NCBI GenBank assembly: GCA_947650285.1 | Contig: CANTFL010001238.1 | Location: forward strand, 62,001 to 126,000 | Reading direction: 5' to 3' | DNA length: 64,000 nt | DNA from: Hyaloperonospora brassicae | Taxonomy: Eukaryota; Oomycota; Peronosporomycetes; Peronosporales; Peronosporaceae | In this document: positions 1 through 15,000 of the stretch, piece by piece | Layout of the letters: each line of letters opens with the position of its first letter | How positions within the stretch are numbered: position 1 is the first letter of the stretch | Program-made: the position numbers and the translations under genes | The notes under the pieces: model-generated | What the model was told of the DNA's origin: nothing | Seen by the model: the letters and a program-made list of their open reading frames with translations, nothing else | Databases searched by the model: none

Positions 1-3000
1 ATATGGCATTTTGTTTTTCTTAGACTTCCACGTTACGAGTGAAGCAATGTGATGCATCGAGTTATAGCTACATGTACCACAAATAAAGTCATTTAGCCAT
101 CTTAAGGCTCGGAGCTTTTGAAATTGCGTGACTGGTAGAAAAGTAATGGTGACCATGTATTTTTTCGAACATGCCGTAATCACGGTTGCGAAAGAATGCA
201 ATCAACTTTTGAAATATTATACTGATAAATAGGAACATAGAGGTCTACAGAGGCTTACAACTAATTAGGGAAGTACATTGGTATATGACTCGTTACCAAT
301 TCCAAATTTTACAGAGGATAAAGAAGATTGATGATGCAAGACAACGAAGGTCTTATATTGTAAGTATGTTTATATAGTCGTAAACCTCGAAGGAACTATT
401 TAAACAAAACGAATTCGTTTATCAGGTATGATATTCGTGAAGCCTTTTCCACGATCTTTCTACAACAAAATTTCATATACTTACAAAATATAATTATAAA
501 GAACTTTGTCGAATTTGAAAGCAGTATAATTTTAGTGATATTTTAGACCAATCGATATGGTTGTAAATTTTGCGAATTGTAAGACTAGGGCAGTCGTGCA
601 GGCAAAAATACTTAAAAATTATCTCGTATGAACAATTAATGGTGCATATCAAAATCAAGAAAGCTCATACAAGCTCTTGATACCCGATGCATTTGACTTT
701 AAGTCAAGAATTTGGATGAATAAGCGCGAAGGTATATACCAATAAAAAATATCCCACTGTGTCATATGTACCGCCGCCTACTATCAGGAAAGGAATTAAT
801 GCATCGTCCAGCGTTTAGTGAAATTTTTCTCAATATAAGAGTCGCGAAGAAATTCGTGCCGCATTAGCAATCCAATTGCGCCTCAAGAATTGTGGTGAAA
901 GTTCTCAAATGGAGTCATCGAGCTTGTATCTTCCACGAGATCATGAAGCGATGTTTACTAGAGCGTCAGGGATTCTTTGAGTTGAATTTGTATTCCATCA
1001 TTACCACTCCCATACTGTAGAACCATGATGCTTTTTTGCCTCGCAGGTGTGGTTTAGCCTATTTATATGACGCTTTGACCTCACGCCGACGCAATCAATA
1101 AATCTGACGAAAATTTTGGACAATGATTAGCCTTGCGCAAAACAACTACTTGGTATACTATTTAGCGTAGACCTATTTTCGATTTGTCTCTTACAATTTG
1201 ATGGAAAAAGATGCTGTGTACTTCAAGAATGTGCTATGAAGCTGCCGACGGTATTCAAGAAAGACCTGTCGACCTCAAAACAATAGTTTTCTTATTAATG
1301 CAAGTCACAGTAGTATGTGCTGTAATTGCATATTGTAAGATATAACTTTCCGGTAGTCATTTAAAAGGGCACAGGAGAGTTAATTAAATCGCAAAATATA
1401 TGTTTATGCGGCGTCGAAAAAGGAAGGCGTTAGTTATTGGTGATCTTGTGCTTAAGTAGCTGGGCTTTACATTTCTCACCTTTTTGATGCTAGCACAGTA
1501 AATCAGCTCGTGTAGAAATCAATGAGTGTGCATTTCGCAAATGTTGAGAAGTGTAGATGCGCCGAGTCTATAAATGATTTGGTGTTGTTCCCTGATGGAC
1601 CAAAATACTACCTCCAGATTTAAGAATATAATATAAATGAAGTTAGCATCATATGTCCCCTACGATTTGCGCTTCAATTGCGTGCGATTAATTTAAGTAC
1701 ACGAGATCGAAAATCCCACAGCCACATGCCTATCAGATATTTGTGAGCTGTGGTTGGAGATGTGTAAACAGCTGTGCCGGACGCTGAATTTTTAAGGGGA
1801 ATTCTCGGTGCAGATTTTCCGACAATTACGAAGATTGGCTCATATGTCGACATAATTTTGAATGGCAAGATGTACCGTTAGCATTTGCTTGCCGGTGATC
1901 AAGACATATAGTTAATTGATTTTATTCTTTGAGAAGTTGACCATGCCTGTGATGAATAGGTATTCGATAAAAATGTGGTATAGAAATGTAACCAATATTT
2001 ATGATAACAATTGTCGTAGAGGGACTTTTCTCGGATTCGTAAACCTTTTTCTATTTGTTAATATTTGGTATTATCGATTAAATTAGCTTTTCAAAGCCTC
2101 TATTATGGTGTGACCCTATTTTGCTGCATCTGAAATCACCCGAAGATTGTACTCCTAAACGGATAATTTCTACTGCTTTAAAAGAGTCCTCGATAAGGTG
2201 GAGCTAATTCAATATATTTACGCACTAACTGTAGGCACTACTTTAATTAGATATGTGGTGGTTTTAAATTTGAAATTTTTTTTAAAATTAGAAATTGTAC
2301 AGCATACCATCGACCGATTAAAGTTTTTCGGGATGACTCGGATTATCAAGCAACCTTTATAAAGCTTTATGTCATTCAGGTCTATACTGTTGGATGACAG
2401 CAGGCGTAGTGAACGTGTATATAAATTTTTATTCGATATAAACCTGAAAAGAACAGCAATCGTCGTATAGCAGATCTTGATAGAGATCCAATGAATATGG
2501 TCTAAAGCAATAGTAAAGTGTCAAACAGTCGAACTAACTACGCCACTTATTATTTGAAACAGACGCAAATTCAAACATGGTGTTCTTTCACAAACTTACG
2601 TTTCAGAAGTAAAAATCATTATGATCAAGCTGATTTATTTTGCAATAAATGATCACGAGTAAATTTTAATGGGTAGTGGTGACTTTCTGCCGATGGTGAA
2701 CATAAAGGTATTGTTGGCACGTAAACTTAGTATATAGCATTCCGCTGGAAAATGAAATAATAAAACACATACATTATTGTTAAAATTCAGCATCCGTAAA
2801 TTTTAAAAGTGCTACGTGACAATGGTTAAAGTAGATGCACCATACATGATGCACATGTGTCACATCGATGTCGGCATCTGTGTTAATGTTTAGTCGGACG
2901 TACTATTGAAACCGCACACATGACCTCTATAGGCAAATAATATATGGTGACGAATGAGCATAGAAAGTCGAATAAATTATAGTGAACGCGCCAGTTTATT

Positions 3001-6000
3001 GCTTAAAATAAGGTTCCAGGTCAGGATTATAACGTCAACGTCTGGAAGGAATTCAAGGTGATCCATTCTTGTCTTATTAAAGTGCAGCGTTTGTTTAATA
3101 ATACTATGTAATAAAACAATTCATTACTTTATTATATTTAATGCAAATAGCCGACTGAAATTGGTTAGCTGATTATGAACTTACATTATCTGTCTATTAC
3201 ATTTGATACATGGCTCATATACATGGTGTCCGTATTTTTATGTAAACATCTCTCAAGTAAATAGCGCCGTATTCGTTACACAACATCAAAAATAGATAAG
3301 AAAATTGATGAAATGCATGAAAGTACAACAACGTATTTGCTAATATTATGTAGCCTATGTAGCAATCAGTAAAGGCACGATCATCGACTTACTCATTTGG
3401 TTACTATATCAAAAAGCGCTTTATTTTTACTTATTTCCTCAGATGCAAAACACTTAGCGTACGGATTTACATCACGAAATGCTTTTAATGATTTATATGC
3501 ATCAGCTGGTGTTACACTGGTAAAGAACAACAATATGGGTCACTGTGTCATGAATCATGCACCAGCTAGGTAGATGCTGTTTAACTCGTTTCAACTTCTG
3601 AATTGATTTATACAAAAGAATTTTACGTCCTTATGATACATATTAGGCGTGCTGATGTGATCACGCATTACTGACGATAGCTGTAAAATTCCTAACAATA
3701 TCTATACACCTATTGTCGATATTGCAATAAATTTAAAAGTGCGAAACGAGTTGCTGCCGATGCATTAAGTATGTGTTTTGTCTGCAATACGTTGTGATTG
3801 CGTTCAATAAAGACATGATCCTATTCAAATCATTGCCCCAAAAGCAATTCATTCGAGAACAAATTAGTAAAACGCTTAGAAAAACGTTTTTGCACGACAC
3901 ATCTGTTAAATTTCTGGTGTTTTCCAGGGTAACAAATTTTTTGAAGCCATACAGCGAATTGATTTTTAGTCCAAGTAAACCACCAGTTCGACTGGCGCCA
4001 TTTCATCATAGGATGGTATATATACTATACATTTGATGAAATTGGAAACGTGGGTCGATATAAATAATATTGACTACTGTTCCTGACTACTTCAAATTTT
4101 CACAAAACGCTAAAAACATTCCGATAGGACAATCGGTATATAGATCTCTAAAACGCATAAAGGCAAATGCAATCTAAAAAAAACCAATGTTTAAGATATT
4201 AATTTTTTAAACTAGATGCAGATTGATGATTGGTTTATGTCGGATCAGTAAATAATAATGTAAGATTGGAATAACTGATTCCATATGTAAATATTAGGAC
4301 TCATAAGGCATGAAGATATTAGACACGTATTATTAATGCATAGCCAAATTATATCCTAAATGTTCACAAACATGTGACGTTGCGATATTAAAAATATATA
4401 CACCATTTTAAACTTTTTAGGTACCCGTTATTTAATGCATAAGTCATGTAGTATATCCCGCAAGAGATACATCGATAAAAATTATGCTATTACAATCGAC
4501 ACCCGTGTCTTAGTATTATAATTTATGTATGTGTCATCGATTTATACACAAATTTCGGAGCATAGTCTGATGACGCCATATATTTATCATTTACGCTAGG
4601 TGTCGATGTCGGGTGTCATTTGAATAGCTAAGAAATATTTTAAATCTAGTTTAAAAATTTGATATGTGTGATCAAGTAGACATTTGTGATAAAAAAGGTA
4701 TGGCTAATATTCAGTAGAAATGATAAATGTAAAAATTGGATCCGAATTACATTCAGATCTCGAGAGTTTGAAGTGTCAACACATCCAAAATTTGAGTATA
4801 TCGACTAACTTAGTGGGTTTAACGCTATATAGATCGTTTCACGACACTGTAGCTTATACGAAAGCAGTTGGTTGTATTCTGAAAATATACATTTCGTCGA
4901 ATGGTGTATCTCTTATATCCAGAGTCTAATCTGCATAGATAAATAATGTTTATGATTAATTAACTTAAAGGTACATATTTATTTACAATTTTAAATGACA
5001 AGCTGTTGATAATGGAAAGAAATGCACTTCTTATATAGACACACAGCTACATTTTTCCTTTTATTTGGAAATTATCTTCTATTGTTTAGAATCGCGTAAA
5101 TTAGATGACATATTACCATCTATATACGCTATTCAGTCTATTTATTACGAGTGAAGACGATGTCATAGAACCTTTTCATTGTATTTAATACAAGAAGCGA
5201 GATCATATTTGGTGATAAACGTCAAATAGGCGATCCATATTACGTTCGAATTTCCGAAGCCAAGCTTATAATAGCAATTTAATCAGTAACCTTCCATGAA
5301 TGATGGTTGTGATGGAAACATGATCATCAATTAAATAAGATTGTCATCAATACTGGCGGCAAGATTACTTCGTAATGATTAATATTTTGTTAGTGACCTG
5401 AAAGTGTTTACATACACAAGAGATACAAGACTACAAAACATCAAAGCATTTTAAATTCGGACAAAAACATTTTTAAAAAAATTATGGCGATACTATCTAT
5501 GCGTGATTATGCTATCCCTCCCTACATCGCGCATACTAATGGCAAAGAAAAACCGGATTGTATGTCGTTAAATCAAGGGTCGAAATGTTCCGAAGAAATG
5601 AATGTTAAATATTAGGTTGATTTTATTATATTGATGTAAAAATAATTATTGTTAATTTAAATACCTTGCTTCGATCGAATAGTAACGTTGCAAACTGGTT
5701 GTAGGGTATTGTTGATTTATTTCTTATAAATGACAAAAAATGATTCTTAAGCGTGAAATTTTGCAATGTCCGCCACATTTAAACTAGTTTGAGTGTAATG
5801 TTGCATAATTTTCCTCGCAATCGAGCCTTCACATTGATGGGCGTTTTCATGCAAGTATTATGGAAGCTGAATTATGCAAGCAATTGAACAGAGCCGTCTA
5901 TGCATTAAATCGAAGATACGATCAATTATTTCTAAACATTAATAATTCATTATCAAGCTCAGCCTTTTCTTGTTAACAACTTAACTTCACGTAATACAAG

Positions 6001-9000
6001 ATTACATAACTCCTCTGTATAACGCCTACAACACGATTTGTGCGGAATCAAGTACAATTAACAAACAAAATACACATATTGATAAAAAAGAATTGATATT
6101 ATAACATATAGGAAGTATTACTGAGGCAACTAGGTGCACCTTTGATTTAACACGAGGGTCGCTGTAATTTACAGAAACTGAATTCATTACTCTAAGTATT
6201 AGGCCTATCAGATCTCTCTTTGATAAAATATTAATGATGTGATTATTACTAGAGTCACAAAATCCAGGCAGAAAATTCTACGGAGTGAATGGTGATTTTA
6301 AAGTTTAGATATGAAATGACACATGTTTGTACACACTCTACATCGCCATGCTTACAGCTTATTTAGGTTTATGCTATGTCCTCTACACGTTTAGCTATTT
6401 CTGTCACACTATTAGCTGATTCACCAAACCACACATTTTACAATTTTTGCCACACTTATAACCATTTTCACCACACTACACGCTACATATTAACCACACA
6501 ATAACCTTCATTAAGATTATGTAGCATCATACCACCACAATATCCTTCCACACCATCAGATTATGACCAAACCCAAAAAAAACGGTCTTTGCAAATTGTG
6601 AAGCGCTTATAGATCATGTCAAAATTTTGAACTGACGACAGGTTTTGCGTGTACAATCAGACGATCGGATAACACACGAAACTTATCACGTGTGGAACTA
6701 GTTTGGGCTCTTGGCGGCTCATTTTTGTAGGCTAAGGTCATTTTTGTGATAGACAAGAAACAAATTGAAAGCGGAACGAGTATTGTTCTTGCATCTGAAA
6801 AGCAGTTGGGTTCTAGCTAAACGATGGATGGCATCTTGATGTGTGGTGAAAATTGCAAAATTTCTGGTGGATATATAAAAATTTGCATTGCCTCCAAACT
6901 TACATCATAACTATTAAGTGGATCTCTCTCACTGATTCATGCGCCGGTGAGGATCGAGACATTGCTGACACCCCTAAAACAAGTTGTCGGACGGGTTGCA
7001 GGAAAATATTTCTGTACGATTTTTGCACGATTGGTGATAATGGAGCGTGATAGCTGGACTTATAACACGCGTTAGAATAGGACGGCCTAACGGACGCGAC
7101 TTAAAGAATAATTGTCATTGAAATGTATGAATACTCAGCAAAAGGCATAACCGAGGTTCACTATTTGCACAGCTGGTGGTAATTACTCTAGTGACGTCAT
7201 GTACACTGCCTGCCTGCATGCGAATCATAGCTACCAGGTCTAGCTTGTCTAGATTTGGATGAGCTCCACTTTCTTGTCGGCTATACATATGAGGACTCGT
7301 ATAAAAATTGGCTTAAAGCAGTTCAGTCACCTCGCGTAGCTCTCAGATCTTCCAACACTGCATTGAATATGTGTAGTATTTAATTCAATAAAAAAAGTAA
7401 ATTTAAAAATTGATAACGGAAGAGCCTGTAACAGTAGATGGACAAGTATTGCTTAGTTCAAGCTTGTGATCTCCATCAAGTAAACATACGCAAATATAAA
7501 AGAGCATCTTAAAAGTTCAACACGTACGCTCGGTCATTTTATATACTGCTAGTATCACTGCTAACGTATTTTGTGCTCATGTTGCGACTACATAATCATC
7601 ACAATTTATAGCACACCCCTTCTACGTCTTTTTATATTCCGGACGGCGTTGTAAAAATGGTTGGACAATCAAATAATATTAAATTATATTATAAACCGTC
7701 TGACAATTGTTATATGTATTGCATATGTTGTGATGTGATCGAGAGAATTAAAATTCGACAAACCTAGCGATGTATATGCAGGACAACGACACACTAGTAA
7801 ACGCAAGACTTTGACCTCCCCCACAATCTCTAACCGATGTAATGGTATCTTAGCTCCAAATAAATTTTAATACAGTTAGATAGCTTATCTCCGTTCGAGC
7901 AAATGCTCGAATACGTGAAGACAGTTTTTATGCTTGCAGAACGGCAGGGAATTTGTACGTAAAGATATCCGACCAACGACATGTTCTGGGTTTGTTTAGC
8001 AAATTGGCAATGCTGTGTGATATGGGCTGTGATACTTTATTTAAAAGGGAAGGTTTGGTGTGGTGAGGTATTGATGTGTGCTGTGCGATTGTTGTTTAAT
8101 TTGGAATATCTTTAAAATTGTATAAGGTGTAAATTGTTAAAATTGTGTGCAACTTGTTTTATAAAGTCGTGTTTTGATCTTGATGAAAGTGTGGTAAAAC
8201 TAGCAAGGTCGTATTTACACCAGCCAACAATTTAATGGGTTCGACTTTCGTCTTTAATAAGACAGCACATGAGATCGATGCGACACATAAAAATAGAAAT
8301 AACAACGTCAGTCAGCAAATTAGACTGTCACGTTTTAATTTTTAACATTTCAAGTAATGTATGCAGCAATACTTTCGATGACAATCGAGTGCAAAGGTGA
8401 ATAGAAAAACCGAGTAGCTTAAAAAAGTATGCTTACTAAAAGACAAGGAGTACAAAATATCCCAAGGCGATTCTACGAGCCAACAGAGTGCGTTGCTGGT
8501 ATGATCTTATGAGTAAAAGAGATCGATTGATCATAAATTGGTGGAAAAACCTTGTTATAATTGTGAAATAACTTGCACTAGTTTGTAAAAATAGCAGTCG
8601 AAACATTGAAGATGATAGAAACATCTCAAAAACAACAATATAATATTTAAATGGTATAGGATGAAAAATCAAAACTATAAATGATTCGCAAGCTCTCGCG
8701 AACAACCTATCGCCCATTATATCACAGTTTGAACGACCATTTATCTAGCTCTTAATGATTCGCAATCATGTGAGACCTTAATAATAAAAACTTAGCAACG
8801 TATAATGGTGTCGATCCCGAAACACTAATTTGACTAAAATCGACACGAAACTTCGGAATTACAAGCAATTATACTTTAGTGTTCAAATAGTCAATTAAGT
8901 AATGTGTTACATTATATAAAATTTGTTACGAGGTTAATTTTTGATATGCACTGCCCGAAAATCCAGCACAAGTTATAGCGAGTACCATTTATCATACCAC

Positions 9001-12000
9001 GAATACAATTGACGGTTTATTTTTTTGTAGAATAAGGCGAATTATTATGACATATGGTCATTTAATTCTCGCGAATCCTGTAGCACTTGGCTTAAATAAT
9101 AAAATATATCACATCGATAAAACATTCAGTTAAAGCCTAAAAGACACGTTACTCAGTTCAGCGTAACCCATTAATTTCGCCAATACCTCTCATGAATATT
9201 AAATTATCGAGCTTCAATTAATATCGATTTGCCGTTGCACTTATAGCATTTCTTAGCTTTATATAATGATCAGGACTTTGAGAATGATCGAGGCCATTGC
9301 AATCGCACCAAACAATAATTATCCAAATCTTCGAAAATAGTTTTTACAAACCGATCTCTGCGTCTTGTTGACGCTATTAGTTGCTGCGTTCGACAAACAC
9401 GCTCTAATGGCATCCAATTGACACAGCTTTTGAGAATATATTTATTAGCATGAGTATGCCAAGTTAATGTCAGAGCCCCTAAATTCTCACCGTTATTAAT
9501 AGAGGTCGTAAAAAGCAGAGTCCCGAGTTGCTGCGCCGATGCTTAGCGCTCAGTAGTATTCCCTAAAAACAGTAAATTAGTAGTCAGTCTCGCGAACATT
9601 GTCGAACACCTCGCGTCAACTTCCGAACACCCAAAGTTTTTAGAATAAAGTAAAATGTACGGTTCTTACCATATTACAATTTGTTTAAATATAAACCCTT
9701 AAATGACGAACTGAGCCTCGCACTTTAACTATAACATGTCTCGAATCAGCATTCTACATTACATTTTGTAGCTAAGCCATCAATATCGATAGATTTTTCG
9801 ACACACCGCGTGCATGATAACAATCGGGGTTTCTCTTCACCTATTGAATAAACAAGGCCACATTACTTAGAATGTTCATGATTAAAATGAATGCTGCGTA
9901 CAAGCTATAACATACTACGAGACAAATTTCGATATCGCGACCACGGCCCTTGCAATTAAATTGCGTACGGTCATTATTTTTTTTGTTTACGTCTTTATCT
10001 CACACTGATGAAGATCCCGCACCGACTGGAATTGATGTAGTACAAAGTATCAAAGCACCGCATTTTTTTAGAAGCTATGTATAAAATGTCATTTGGTATA
10101 CGGATCTTTTTGCATGCGGTGGCAGATTGTTCCTTACGCGTCTATCGGTCGCGACCACTATCCTGTATTTGCTGATGCTGATTCAAGCACACACGTCACC
10201 TCGATATTTCTGCCACTAAACTAAGGAGAACATTACAGCTATTAATACTCTAAGCTTGTAATACGTTTTAAACAGCATGCGTCAGAAAATCGGACCACAT
10301 TCCTTAAAACGTTATGTCAGCAATATTAAAACTACAAAACAAAAGATTTTTATATATGCCCATGTCGATAGTGACGCGCTTTCTCCGAATTTTTTAACTT
10401 GAAGTGCGACAAAATTTTTGAATCGTGGGCCATTTCATATATACCTCTTTAGCGGAGTGTCCGCGGGTCTCGACAAAACTTGACCGTTAAAAAGGCTTAG
10501 TTGTGGCACTTAATCCGACGGAATAACTTGCTATAATTTTTTTTAGTGTGATGGCTTATATGGCATGAAAGTGTTATACATCATTGATCAGCGTGCATCC
10601 TTTAGCTGTAAAGAGTTACCGTGGCTTGCTCGGAACTTTTCGTTATCCGCCAACTTGATGAAATATGAATTAAAATTCATATTAATATCAACGCGGCAAT
10701 CGTCATTTATCATTAATTTGAAAAGGCCGGGTAGTATTCTAGTTAATGCAGACGCAGCCTCTACAATATATTTGATGCGAATATTGTTCTATGTCTCTTG
10801 TATGTCGTACGTAAAAAATACACTTCCGTAGCACGCCTGAACTCACTAAGTCAGACAAATACGATCTCACGTATGTGTAAGTATACTTATGGTCGAAAAA
10901 AGATATCTTACGCGGAAACAATATCAGTATATGCACATTTGTAGCGTATCAAAATCGCCACGAACAAAAGTGAATCCCTCGTATGAACAAGTCAAACACG
11001 CTTCACAAGTACAGAAAATAAGCGATAACGCGTTACAGTGGATTTTAAATGTGAGGTACGTACCTTGTCCGTGTAATTTTAGCATAGTCGCAATAGAAAT
11101 GCGCGCGCGTGCTGGGGGTTTTCGGAAACTAAAATGGTACCCTTAAATTGTAAATTTACATTGAACATCATAATTGATTCTACTTATAACACGAAATTAA
11201 TACGAGAGCTTTATATCGAATCAACATATCTTAACACGTATGTTTTAATCATATATATGGATAGTGCACATATTACCAGATATATATACGTAGTCAAAGT
11301 ATGCACCTCTCGCAGACTCGCTGTAATCATTTCGCAAAATTTCCCCGCCATTTGTATAATTGTTTGCGGTGGAAAACACGAAAAAACATCATCTTTCTAG
11401 TTACTGTATTGCCCCAAACGATATAGGGAGAGAGGGAAAGTCGTAAATTATATAAAAAGAAGATGTCAATTATGAATAGACTTGCTTCTATACACGTAGG
11501 ACAGACCATGGAACCTCATTATAATACTGCTATCTTTATGTCATGGCGATCAAAGAGTAAGAGTATGCTCAGGCCTAATCGAGATGAAACGATTCCCCAA
11601 ATACAAGTCACATTGCAATTATTTAATATATGGAGGAGTAGACAAAGAACTTTCAAATTTATGAAACGACCATAATATTTTTTTTCAGACTTGCTTAATC
11701 ACAGTGAGAAGTATTCAAATCCGTGATTTGCATAGTGCTTGGTGCTAAATTCAATCTATCTCTCTGTTTATTTGCTTTAGCGCCATTAAATGACCTGTTA
11801 AAATACTGTTATATAGCTCGAGTCAGGTTTAAAGTGTTCAATCGCTGCGTGGTAATCTTTACACAGCAACATAGTAAAAGCAACATTGTCTTTTAATAGA
11901 GCGATATGGTCTCGAATATTCATATTTTAAAGTTGTGTAAATATGGGAAAATCTTGTATAATATTGAGCGGTCTCGCGATTTTGAGTCGTTCAAATCGGG

Positions 12001-15000
12001 CTTTCATTCTGGTCTGTCGATTTCGGTCTGTATTAGTCTTAAATATATATGTGTAAGCTTGCTATGTTTGACTGCGTCCTTTCCATCCTCCCCTCAGCCT
12101 TTTTTTAAATCATTTTGATCGTGCAATTGAATTTTACAATATTGTTAGTGTCGATTCTAGTCGAACAGTAGTTGTACCCTATTTCAAATATGCTCTGTAT
12201 AATTTCAAGATGCTCCCTTGCAAATCCTGTACAAATGCGTAGAGCCAAATTCGTTTTGCACCTTGATTGCGTACATTTTTTTGTCATATAGCTTAACATT
12301 TATTTGTGGCGAAGGAAGACGCTTGTTGATTCTAGAACGGTTTCGAATTACCGCCTTACTAAAACCTGTCGCACTCATATTGGACCTGTAAATAAGCTGT
12401 TCTTATCGTGCTGAACGTTAACCTAGCTACATTCTGTATATTGCAGTACAATAAGACCTAATATAGTTTTGCAAGTAATATCTTTATTATGGCACACGAC
12501 ATAGTTTCATCTTCATCATTTATAAAAAGCGCCATAACTATAAACAAATAAATTTGTCCACACACCTTGAGCAATCCATTCATTTATAGTAGATATATCA
12601 AGTATATATATATATATAACATAAGTAGGTGTGTACTACACCCGAAAAAGCGGGAGGGGTTGGAGTGAGTAAAGTCCTATAATGACACAATAGGAGGTGA
12701 CCTCTAGTTAACTTATACTTTCAAATCAGGAGAGCACAGATGTTGGCCTATTTATGTAAAAATAAGATTCAATAATCCCTAAAAAGCGTGCTAAATATAA
12801 ACGTGGTATCATACACACCGAAAAAAGATATTGTGTAGGTACAGGTAAATGACATCACGATATTGTTATTTAATAAATCGTTATCCATATACAAGAATTT
12901 CCGTGATTATACCTATGACCTATATGCAAACTTTTTTAATGTATTTACATCGCGTAAACCGTCTCGGTTGTTCTATCTCCTCTACCTGCTTTTTGAAGGG
13001 GTTAAATTCTGTCTGCCTGAATCACAAACAGATACATGCGATATAGTAGGATGATTATAGCAACATAAATGTATCTTTCATTTTGACTGTGGCCGATGTC
13101 TTATTTAAATACTGATTTTTCCAATATTCGCCGACATCGTGACGCGTTAAATATCCAATTAGACGGTACTATATCGCGATTTTGTAATCATCTCTGGCAC
13201 GAAAAAGAAAATATTGCTAATTTATGTCTGTTATAATCTTAGCGGCATGTGTAAAATAGTTAAAACAATTCGCATCCTTATTTATCTATTGCACCAATCA
13301 GTTGTCAATTAGCTCTCAAAATTAGCCTTTATCATTCTGGGCCTTGCGTTCCACTAACGAAAATGATTTTCTCTTTACCCATACAATTATTTCTGTATAG
13401 TCATGTCACCGTCTTGTCATAGAATCGAAGTCATTGCTGTGCGCTTGTTTCGTATGCATCGATACATATATCTTAATTGAAATAAGATTTACTTTCCCTA
13501 ATATTGTATATATCTTCAAGAGTATTTCTCAATGTTCATGTTTGTTTCTGTACATATGTGCTATGTACGCTTAAATGTGTTCAGAATTTACATTGACTGA
13601 TACAATGCACGGCCTAAAATAGGTATAACCTCTCCTGAGTATAACGAGTATTCTTTATAAACTAATCACATGCTTTTAAAACAGGAAGTATCGTTTCGGT
13701 CGCCTAATATGTATGATAGAATTGAGCAATCATGACGAGCCTTTATCTCTTGTGTACATCGGTCCATATTCAAATTTCATAAAAACATGCATTTTGAGGT
13801 GTTGACCCCACTCGTACATTATTTATTCGATGCGCTGTTATTATCTGATTATTTTCTTTAAACGAATATGCACATCTTCCCATATATTATTGTCTCGTAT
13901 CAAAGCAGCTCGCCAAAATAAAGGACTGTTATCGATTTGTTCGACTATAAGAAGAGGCTATCGCCAAATGAACACCACAATACTGCTAAAATGATACAAA
14001 GGGTTTCGAATAGCCTTATTGTGTCGTGCGTAGATGCCAAAATGTGTCTAGTGAAACTGAGACGGTCAGTTTTTATTGCAAACATTTATTTTGTACGCCA
14101 CTTGATATCCGAAACAAGAGAAATAGAACCGACCATTTATTTGGGAAGAGTGAAGTCCGATTTATTTAAAGGCTCGAACCATCGGTAATATTGTCCGCTA
14201 ATAAGGAAAGTATATGATTCGCAAGATGTATTGGCGTAAATTTCAGCCTTCGTTCACTCTAAATCCCTTGCAAAAAGATCACAGGATAAAGCGGACTAAC
14301 TCGATTTGAGCTAGTCCGATGACAGCAAGCATGCCGAAAGGCTTAACTTTACAAAACATTTAGTTAAAACTGCACTAGTGCTTTATAAATGATTGTAAAG
14401 GGATCCAAGAGATATTGACGATGCTTGCTACCAGTTGAAAAAGAATTGCATTGCTATATTTAAATGGATCTGGAAAAAAGGATTACGATGTAGATTAAGA
14501 ATATTCCAGTCAAGGTTATATTATGCATATATCGTCTTTATGCCTGATAAAACGATATATTATCGCACGGTATCTTACTCGCAAAAGGAGATCATCTGTG
14601 CATTTGAATTCCGAAATGAAATGTATGAGTCGAGGTCGCCCCCTTTCCGCCGGGACGACATGATCGTAATTTAAGAGCAAACGATATGGATATAGGTTTC
14701 TTTAGGTAATTTCTAATACGTATCAAATACATATACCCGCGAGAAGGAACAACAAAGTTATAATTTATGCTTTTGTTTCAATATTTGGTTATAATTCATG
14801 TTCTGTATATTGATTGATCGAAAGCTGTTGTTTAACAATGAAATTTAGTAATGATCAGGGCATTCCGATCGAAAAGGGATGTCATGGAATATGTTTTGTT
14901 TCCGCAGCAATGCTTAACTCATTATTTATGATTAGTACATATGGTGAAGAATATTGTATCACTAGCGCTAGTATCTTGGCAATAAGCAATGGGTTTTCAA

